From assembly GCA_947459055.1 (NCBI GenBank), contig CANHCG010000019.1:1-11939 (forward strand): DNA of 11,939 bases, in the 5' to 3' direction. Of the stretch, positions 6,302-11,939 are shown piece after piece. Each line of letters opens with the position of its first letter. Within the stretch, counting starts at the first letter, position 1. The notes under the pieces are model-generated. The model made no database searches. It saw only the letters and a program-made list of their open reading frames with translations, and was not told the origin of the DNA. This DNA is from Cytophagaceae bacterium (GTDB lineage Bacteria; Bacteroidota; Bacteroidia; Cytophagales; Spirosomataceae). The position numbers and the translations under genes were made by a program.

Positions 6302-7151
6302 AGTTGGCATCATCGGTATCGGATTAATCGGAGGTTCCATCGCCAAAGGGCTACGAAGTTCAGGCTGGGCTACCGACATATGGGGCGTAGATGCGAATCC
6401 TAGCCATGCGGCAAAGGCCCTCGAATTAGGTTTAGTGGATCAGATGGCCACATTAGAGGAGGCGACGATAGCCATGGATGTATTGGTGTGTGCGGTTCCG
6501 GTGGAGAATTTAGTTGGTATTTTACCCGGAATTATGAATGGCCTGAAACCGGGGCAAATCGTCATCGAAGTAGGTTCCACGAAAACCCCCGTATACGAAG
6601 CCTTAAAAAATCATCCAAAGCGTGCGCAATTTGTTTCTACCCATCCCATGGCCGGAACGGAATTTTCGGGACCCGAGGCAGCAGTGGAGGGTTTGTTTAC
6701 TGGAAAAAGAGGGGTAGTTTGTGACAAGGAATTGAGTTCACCAGATGCCTTACGGAGGATTGAACATTTATATACGGAAGGATTGGGGATGCAATTGATT
6801 TACATGGGTTCGATTGAGCATGATGTACATACGGCCTATATTTCACATATTTCACATATTTGTTCTTTCGCGTTGGCGAATACGGTGTTGGAAAAAGAAA
6901 AAGATGAAAAGCGTATTTTCGAATTGGCCTCTACGGGATTTGAATCGACAGTGCGTTTGGCCAAATCATCCCCAGAAACCTGGAGTCAGATTTTCCATCA
7001 GAACCAGGAAAACTTATTGGATGTACTGGATGAATACATCAATACCCTGTTGAAATACAAAGGCTTATTGCTTTCAGGCAGTTATGATACCTTAAAGGAT
7101 GAACTAAAGAAGGCAAATGATATTACTCGAATTTTGAGCGCCAAAAAATAA
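6291..7151 (+). CDS. tyrA: Prephenate dehydrogenase
   Basis: A 286-residue NAD(P)-dependent TyrA that oxidatively decarboxylates prephenate to 4-hydroxyphenylpyruvate, the committed step to tyrosine. The nucleotide-binding motif GIGLIGGS is at residues 9-16. EVGSTK (93-98) holds the conserved active-site Ser-x-Lys region, HPMAGTE (118-124) the catalytic His H118, and HD (177-178) with SHISH (185-189) is the helical-domain motif usually seen as SHLPH. There is no fused chorismate mutase and no room for an ACT domain, so feedback control by tyrosine would have to act elsewhere or be replaced by the upstream attenuator. The ATG lies inside the end of the aminotransferase gene (11-base overlap), which suggests translational coupling. 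The gene ends directly against the converging DUF1080 gene. Cytoplasmic. Confidence 0.95.
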   Translation: MGNKVGIIGIGLIGGSIAKGLRSSGWATDIWGVDANPSHAAKALELGLVDQMATLEEATIAMDVLVCAVPVENLVGILPGIMNGLKPGQIVIEVGSTKTPVYEALKNHPKRAQFVSTHPMAGTEFSGPEAAVEGLFTGKRGVVCDKELSSPDALRRIEHLYTEGLGMQLIYMGSIEHDVHTAYISHISHICSFALANTVLEKEKDEKRIFELASTGFESTVRLAKSSPETWSQIFHQNQENLLDVLDEYINTLLKYKGLLLSGSYDTLKDELKKANDITRILSAKK

Positions 7152-7160
7152 TTATTTCTT
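7143..7160. repeat. A/T palindrome at the junction of two converging stop codons
   Basis: The tyrA stop TAA (7149-7151) is followed immediately by the reversed TAA of the DUF1080 gene (7152-7154). They form the centre of a perfect 12-base palindrome, AAATAATTATTT (7146-7157), which extends two more pairs beyond one mismatch. Towards tyrA's downstream side it runs into a T-rich stretch (7155-7169) that is also the Lys-tail coding sequence of the other gene. It may act as a weak bidirectional terminator, but the stem has no G-C pairs. Confidence 0.4.
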
Positions 7161-8012
7161 TTTCTTTTTAGCAAAGACACAATCCTCCGGTTTCGACTTA
7201 ATAAAATAAGATTTATAGTTTGAAGCGGTAGGATTCATGCAGCCTTCTAAGTTTAGAATTTCGATATTTCTGAATTCAACTGGATGGCTTTCGCTTTGTA
7301 AAGAAATGGTTCCTTGGGTTAATAACTGACCTTTTTGACCAAAAATAACATCTTGTCCACTCACATTACCACCGCCAATTTGCGGCTTTTGATAAGAGAG
7401 CACGAGTTGGCCGTTCGAGATATGTTGGACTAAGGAATCCCCCAAGACACGCACCTCCGCTTTTACCCATTGGTCTCCGTGAAAGGTTTCTGAGGTCGAA
7501 TTAATGCAATGCGGGGTGAATAATTTTCCGTTCATTTCCACATTGGTACCTGGGGTACAAAGGTTGCAGGTGGTTCGCTTGTCTTTGCCATTGCCACCCA
7601 ACAATTGTACTTCGATAGATACTGGAAAATCCTGATTTTTACCCATCGATTCAGGCGCTTGGCCATGAATCATGATACCTGAGTTGCGGGTGGCCCAACC
7701 GGGACCTTGATTCGCCTGCTCTCCTACAAATCGGTAATCAAGTCGAATTCGATAATACCCATACGGATTCTTGTAAAACAAATGACCAAATCGCTCATTA
7801 AATGCATCATAGGCATCGTAGCGCACCACTATTTTTCCATCTTCCACTCGGAACGTATTGCCAAAATTTTCACCTGAGGGATAATTACGGATTTTAGGTG
7901 TCCAACCGCTCAAATCTTTTCCATTAAATAAGGACTCCCATTTTTCTTCAGAAGGAGCTTGAGCCCCTGCGACGAAACAAAGTAATAAGGCGATGGCTGT
8001 GTACTTGATCAT
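7152..8012 (-). CDS. Secreted DUF1080 / 3-keto-disaccharide hydrolase-domain protein
   Basis: A 286-residue exported protein. The N-terminus is a Sec signal peptide (K3, hydrophobic core about 4-16, likely cleavage after the AQA around residue 19). The DUF1080 domain (PF06439, concanavalin-like fold) starts with WESLFNGKDLSGW (25-37) and continues through NSGIMIHG, VSIEVQLLGG and VEFRNIEIL to about residue 254. Characterised relatives hydrolyse 3-keto-glycosides; other members may only bind sugars, so activity is not certain here. The tail, residues 257-286, holds a GCMNPTASNY...DC motif (C258, C278) like the GCxDPxAxNY...GSC units in secreted Bacteroidota proteins, and then ends in five lysines. 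The ATG overlaps the stop of the haloperoxidase-like gene by 4 bases (ATGA), indicating translational coupling. Likely location is periplasm or cell surface. Confidence 0.9.
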   Translation of the reverse strand: MIKYTAIALLLCFVAGAQAPSEEKWESLFNGKDLSGWTPKIRNYPSGENFGNTFRVEDGKIVVRYDAYDAFNERFGHLFYKNPYGYYRIRLDYRFVGEQANQGPGWATRNSGIMIHGQAPESMGKNQDFPVSIEVQLLGGNGKDKRTTCNLCTPGTNVEMNGKLFTPHCINSTSETFHGDQWVKAEVRVLGDSLVQHISNGQLVLSYQKPQIGGGNVSGQDVIFGQKGQLLTQGTISLQSESHPVEFRNIEILNLEGCMNPTASNYKSYFIKSKPEDCVFAKKKKK

Positions 8013-9310
8013 AAGTTGAATTTGTTTAGTAAGTATTTTCCGAGTTTTTTTCCCTGTTCCTGCCCTGCCGTAATTCCATCCTTAAAGTGAATTCCACCGT
8101 AGAACCGGGATATACTCGCTTCCTCAGCCGCCTGATGGAAGGAGCGAAAAGAACGAGCAGCGATACCATAACGCATTTCAACAGTATCTGTATAGGCAAT
8201 ATTATCCCCGATTAATTTAGTTAAAACCGTAGCAGCAGTGGTTGATACAGTCGAATGCCCGCTCGGATATTCAGGAAAAGGTGGGGTTTGTAAAAAGGGT
8301 TTCCAAGTGGGGTCAATTAATTTACGGACGGCGGTTTCAGGACGAATTCGGTTGGAATGATATTTTTCGCGCCAACAAATCCAAAAGGCATCCATCAATC
8401 CTAGCGATAATACCGTTCTCACCAGTAGACTAGGCCCAAAGGCCAATTTTTTCTGTGCACAAGCAATGCCAGCAATTCCCATCCAATGCGCCCCAGGAGA
8501 TATTTTTTTTACTCCGATCAATAAATGTCCATTTTCCGACAAAGCAAAAGGGTTACAATCCCAAAAAGCGGCAATTTTTTGTTCTTCTTCTGTTTTTCCT
8601 GCTAGGTAGACATCGTTGGCGGCTTGCCTAAAAGGTGAATTTTTAGCAGATGAATAGGCAATAGGCGCCTGAATTTCTAAGGAATCTAAAGCGGACTCAA
8701 CAATCAGGTATGGCCGAATAGTTGAAAAATAAGGTTCTACCGCCGCAAAATACCCAGGAGGAGTGGGATACCAGGTTCCTTCGACCTTTTTAGGCGTATA
8801 ACGAGGAAAATTACTTATTTTATTATAGCGATCGGCCTTGGCATACGAAATGATCATGGGTACAACCGTACTAGCAATGGCCTGTGATTGCTTAATTATT
8901 TGCTCATCGAAACCCGCATTCTTTAAGGAATCGACATATTTTTGTTTCCATGCCTTCATCATGCCACCGGAGGGTTGCATGCGAGAAGAAATATCCATCA
9001 TGGTGAAAATAGAGGCCAAGGCTGGATCTGAATCAGTAAAGTCGAGAGTCGGAAGGCTTGGGAAATCTGTTAATTTTTGAAGAATCTGAGGTGTTTTGGT
9101 GTCATAGCTGGAATAAACAGCATAAGCCCCCACGCAAGCATAGGAATAAAAACGCATGGCCAAGGGTGGATTGGACACATCATGAATCATCAATTCAGTC
9201 ATTTGGCCTACCACTTTATCGATTTCCGATCCTGAAACAACAGCTTGCTTAGGTTTATTGCATGACCAAGCAAGAAAAATAAGAAAGGAAATGGCGATCC
9301 ATTTATACAT
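8009..9310 (-). CDS. Vanadium-dependent haloperoxidase-like (PAP2 superfamily) lipoprotein
   Basis: A 433-residue predicted lipoprotein: hydrophobic signal to residue 16, then C17 in FLAWSC, a relaxed lipobox. The C-terminal half carries the full oxyanion pocket of the vanadium haloperoxidase / PAP2 phosphatase superfamily: K316-x6-R323-P, FPEYPSGHS with S350, G351 and H352, and SRFYGGIH with R402 and H408. The FPxYPSGH form resembles vanadium chloroperoxidase rather than ordinary membrane PAP2 phosphatases, and no multi-helix membrane core is seen. Either haloperoxidase or acid phosphatase activity is chemically possible; the sequence does not decide. It begins 1 base after the stop of the VCBS gene (TAG-C-ATG) and overlaps the DUF1080 start by 4 bases, so the three belong to one transcription unit. 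Such enzymes commonly sit beside VCBS/ASPIC proteins in Bacteroidota, as I recall. Confidence 0.88.
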   Translation of the reverse strand: MYKWIAISFLIFLAWSCNKPKQAVVSGSEIDKVVGQMTELMIHDVSNPPLAMRFYSYACVGAYAVYSSYDTKTPQILQKLTDFPSLPTLDFTDSDPALASIFTMMDISSRMQPSGGMMKAWKQKYVDSLKNAGFDEQIIKQSQAIASTVVPMIISYAKADRYNKISNFPRYTPKKVEGTWYPTPPGYFAAVEPYFSTIRPYLIVESALDSLEIQAPIAYSSAKNSPFRQAANDVYLAGKTEEEQKIAAFWDCNPFALSENGHLLIGVKKISPGAHWMGIAGIACAQKKLAFGPSLLVRTVLSLGLMDAFWICWREKYHSNRIRPETAVRKLIDPTWKPFLQTPPFPEYPSGHSTVSTTAATVLTKLIGDNIAYTDTVEMRYGIAARSFRSFHQAAEEASISRFYGGIHFKDGITAGQEQGKKLGKYLLNKFNL

Positions 9311-9311
9311 G

Positions 9312-11939
9312 CTATTGAATTTTATAGGATTGAATGCCGACCTGGTTTATCCCAAACAACCACGATTTTCCATCGAAAAGTACCGAACGAACATCCCCTT
9401 TTAACCAAAGGCCCGCTCGTTTCTGTGGGACCGAACTAAAACCTAATTTGCCGTTCCCTTGCAATAAAAGGCCATAATTGGCATCCATTCGACCGACACG
9501 CAGTTTCGATTGCACCATGTTCCCACAAACCAACAAATCTTTTTTCCCATCCCCATTAAAATCTAGCACATTGATGGTAAAAACAGGGGCCTGTTGTACC
9601 TCCTGAGGCAGGGCCACCGACGTAAATTTCCCAGATGTCCCCATGCTAAATAAGGCGGTTTTCAACTGATTCACCCGAAGAATAGGCGCATCTTTCAACT
9701 CATCCTCCGTAAAAATATCCTTAAATTCCGCTTCGGCGAAACTCTGATAATCCGTAAACCGGGTGCGCATCAGGCTAATTTGATCCAATAATTCGTCCCG
9801 AGTCATAAACGGAACCTTTTTCCCTTGAATAAAATGAGTAAGCATAGGATCAATGGAACCGTTGCCATCGATATCCTTTCCATATAACTCTAGTGGCTCT
9901 TTTTCAGATGCATGCCAAGGCGTATTCGCACCCACATTACCCACCAATAATTCGGGTTTACCATCTTGATTTAGGTCCTCCACCAGCAATTTATTCCAAA
10001 ACCCATGCGGCGATTGCTCAAAATATGTTTGAGTTACCTCCACAGCTTGATTTGCCTGAATGGTAAATATTTTAATTGGCATGAATTCCCCTACGATAAT
10101 TAATTCAGTTTTTCCATCCTGATTTAAATCCATACTCGCAGCATCTGAAACCATCCCGACACGCTGAAGTCCGGTGAATTTCCCCGACACATCGATAAAT
10201 TTGCCTTTACCTAGATTTTGTAATACATAACCAGTGGGGATACTTGGGTATTGCCCTGGAATCACACGACCGCCAAGGAATAAATCAGGTAATTGATCCC
10301 CATTGATATCAATTTTTTGAACGCATGATTTACTACCCAGTAGAATAGGTAAATTGCCTTCCGTAAAATTCCCTTTACCATCATTCAGAAATAGGTGATC
10401 AAGCAATAAATCATCATCCGCTTCCAAATTCCCATATCCCCCTGCTGCGACGTATAAATCAATATCTTGATCTCCATCGATATCGATAAACTCAGCATCA
10501 CCAACCTCCATTCCTTCCGGTAAACTAAGCGGAATCGCTTGATATGACCCCTCCTTTATTTGTTTATATAGATACGAAGAATTGCCTGAAGCACCTCCGA
10601 TAAAGATATCCGATAACCCATTTTTATCGATGTCCGCATGACTCATTTTGGGGCCAAAAAACGACATGGGATGCACTAATTGAGTTTGCCGTTTGAAATC
10701 ATTCAGTTCTGTACTGCCAAATGTACTTGCAAAAAGTGGCTTACTTTTAGTGAAAATAGGAGTCAAACTTTGTGTATAAGACCAGCTCTTGCGTGCGTTT
10801 ATTTCCTTTAATTGAAGTCGCTTATTAGCGGCTACCTTTTTTAAAATTTCCATTTTCCCTGTATTCCATACGATACGAAGGGAATCGATGGTTGGATTTT
10901 TGCCTAAGCCTATATGCATAACAGGGGAAACGCTGGATTGAAATCCACGATAAAGATTTTGTTCGAAAAATTGGGCTTTCCCTTGTTGATATACCCAAAC
11001 TTTAGCCCCTAAACCCAGCGTATTTCCTTCCGCACCGGCAAAATCAAGATCTAGAAAATAATGATCTTTTTTCAGTTGGGCACTTTTATTTTCATAGATA
11101 AATGCCGCTTGGTTAATGTTATTAACGATTAATTCCAAATCCCCGTCTTGATCTAAATCCGCATAGGCAGCACCATTGCTATTCGAGGGGCGATCAAGTC
11201 CCCAAGGCGTAGTCACTGTTTTAAAAGCGTCGCCAGGTTGATTCTTAAACATGTAATTATGCACATTCGACGCAGGCATTTTTTGGACTAATTCGAGTAC
11301 ATTTTCACGTTGAATTGAACTTTGATTGTTCTGGACATAATCACCCATGTATTTCAAAAAGTCTAAATTCGTATAGTCACGTAAATAGCCATTTGTTACA
11401 TATAAGTCTTTCCAGCCGTCATTGTCGTAATCGGCGAATAGTGCGCTCCAACTCCAGTCTGTGTTTGAAATTCCAGCCATTTGGCCATGTTCGGAAAAAT
11501 AAACTTGTTGGGTACCAGTTTCGCGACCTTGGTTCATCTGCAACATATTGCGCATATATTGATGCCCAAAACCCACACGAACGTTAAAGTTAAACTTCTC
11601 ATAATTGTCCGGTGACATGAGTAATTTTTGCCGCAAATTATCCTCGGGCAACATATCTAGTGTATATACATCGGGCAATAAATCATTATTTACGTCCGCA
11701 ATATCATTGCCCATGGAGAAATGAGAAAAGTGTCCCATACTTGACTCAATCGTATTTTTAAATCCTTTTCCAGCTTGATTCATGTAAAGAAAATCCGGAA
11801 TTGTATAATCGTTTGAGACATAAAAATCGGGCCAACCATCCTGATTTATATCGGATATCCCCACTGCTAATCCATAAGAAAGAGTAGAACTTTGAATGCC
11901 TAAGGCCTTTGTTTTGTTGATGAATTTTTTACCGCCACC
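9312..11939 (-). CDS. VCBS/FG-GAP repeat protein with ASPIC-UnbV domain, 5' end outside window
   Basis: The frame is open from the right edge to TAG 9314-9312 (875 codons). A GTG at 11864 is in frame, but conserved repeat sequence continues upstream of it (TLSYGLAVGISDINQDGWPD), so the N-terminus lies beyond the window. Eleven calcium-loop motifs of the DxNxDG type mark FG-GAP/VCBS beta-propeller blades, at about residues 30, 82, 170, 261, 436, 486, 544, 604, 655, 689 and 793. An ASPIC/UnbV domain lies between the two sets (about 300-380; GFQSSVSPVMHIGLGK, then SLRIVWNTGKMEIL). Such proteins are large, secreted or surface-anchored and common near SusC/SusD systems in Bacteroidota; their role is not firmly known, with carbohydrate or protein binding likely. 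The signal sequence is not visible. It is the first gene visible in the unit with the haloperoxidase-like and DUF1080 genes. Confidence 0.92.
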   Translation of the reverse strand, partial: GGGKKFINKTKALGIQSSTLSYGLAVGISDINQDGWPDFYVSNDYTIPDFLYMNQAGKGFKNTIESSMGHFSHFSMGNDIADVNNDLLPDVYTLDMLPEDNLRQKLLMSPDNYEKFNFNVRVGFGHQYMRNMLQMNQGRETGTQQVYFSEHGQMAGISNTDWSWSALFADYDNDGWKDLYVTNGYLRDYTNLDFLKYMGDYVQNNQSSIQRENVLELVQKMPASNVHNYMFKNQPGDAFKTVTTPWGLDRPSNSNGAAYADLDQDGDLELIVNNINQAAFIYENKSAQLKKDHYFLDLDFAGAEGNTLGLGAKVWVYQQGKAQFFEQNLYRGFQSSVSPVMHIGLGKNPTIDSLRIVWNTGKMEILKKVAANKRLQLKEINARKSWSYTQSLTPIFTKSKPLFASTFGSTELNDFKRQTQLVHPMSFFGPKMSHADIDKNGLSDIFIGGASGNSSYLYKQIKEGSYQAIPLSLPEGMEVGDAEFIDIDGDQDIDLYVAAGGYGNLEADDDLLLDHLFLNDGKGNFTEGNLPILLGSKSCVQKIDINGDQLPDLFLGGRVIPGQYPSIPTGYVLQNLGKGKFIDVSGKFTGLQRVGMVSDAASMDLNQDGKTELIIVGEFMPIKIFTIQANQAVEVTQTYFEQSPHGFWNKLLVEDLNQDGKPELLVGNVGANTPWHASEKEPLELYGKDIDGNGSIDPMLTHFIQGKKVPFMTRDELLDQISLMRTRFTDYQSFAEAEFKDIFTEDELKDAPILRVNQLKTALFSMGTSGKFTSVALPQEVQQAPVFTINVLDFNGDGKKDLLVCGNMVQSKLRVGRMDANYGLLLQGNGKLGFSSVPQKRAGLWLKGDVRSVLFDGKSWLFGINQVGIQSYKIQ

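Noticed and set aside
6837..6862. Short tandem repeat (two copies of ATATTTCAC plus a partial third) in tyrA
   Set aside because: It encodes the SHISH stretch that corresponds to the conserved SHLPH motif of prephenate dehydrogenases, so it is explained by protein sequence and not by a repeat element.
9312..11864. Treating GTG 11864 as the true start of the VCBS gene
   Set aside because: Repeat-like coding sequence continues upstream in the same frame to the window edge without a stop, and no signal peptide follows 11864, so the start is outside the window.

Overview
The window looks like chromosomal DNA from a Bacteroidota bacterium, most likely of the Cytophagales. The reasons are a promoter of the TTTG-N19-TAnnTTTG type, almost no Shine-Dalgarno sequences, a VCBS/ASPIC-UnbV protein next to a vanadium-haloperoxidase-like lipoprotein, a C-terminal GC..P.A.NY...C motif on a secreted protein, and protein sequences typical of that phylum. 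No mobile element, CRISPR array, rRNA or tRNA was seen. All the large genes look intact; the first and last are cut only by the window edges.

Layout: (1) Positions 1-2919, minus strand: a tightly packed three-gene unit of an SDR oxidoreductase, a YheT-type alpha/beta hydrolase, and a fused phosphoserine phosphatase (SerB) / 3-phosphoglycerate dehydrogenase (SerA) protein that runs off the left edge. (2) Positions 2920-3026: a short divergent promoter region. (3) Positions 3027-4789, plus strand: hemA (glutamyl-tRNA reductase) and recX. (4) Positions 4790-5125: a 336-base gap that holds a regulatory leader. (5) Positions 5126-7151, plus strand: a class I/II aminotransferase overlapping tyrA (prephenate dehydrogenase). 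(6) Positions 7152-11939, minus strand: an operon for exported proteins, VCBS/ASPIC-UnbV protein (cut by the right edge), vanadium-haloperoxidase-like lipoprotein and DUF1080 protein. It converges on tyrA with no intergenic base.

The most interesting element is the leader at 4964-5120, which reads as a complete tyrosine-sensing, ribosome-mediated transcription attenuator. A well-matched Bacteroidota promoter is followed within 5 bases by a 20-codon ORF containing three Tyr-Tyr pairs. The ORF's stop codon abuts a 10-bp antiterminator stem, and the 3' arm of that stem is shared with a short terminator hairpin ending in eight T. The genes behind it are those that turn prephenate into tyrosine (dehydrogenase plus a candidate aminotransferase), so sensed amino acid and product agree. 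The leader was found by reading the gap, since it is too short for ordinary gene calling. Pairings and promoter were worked out by eye; no folding energy or homology search was run.
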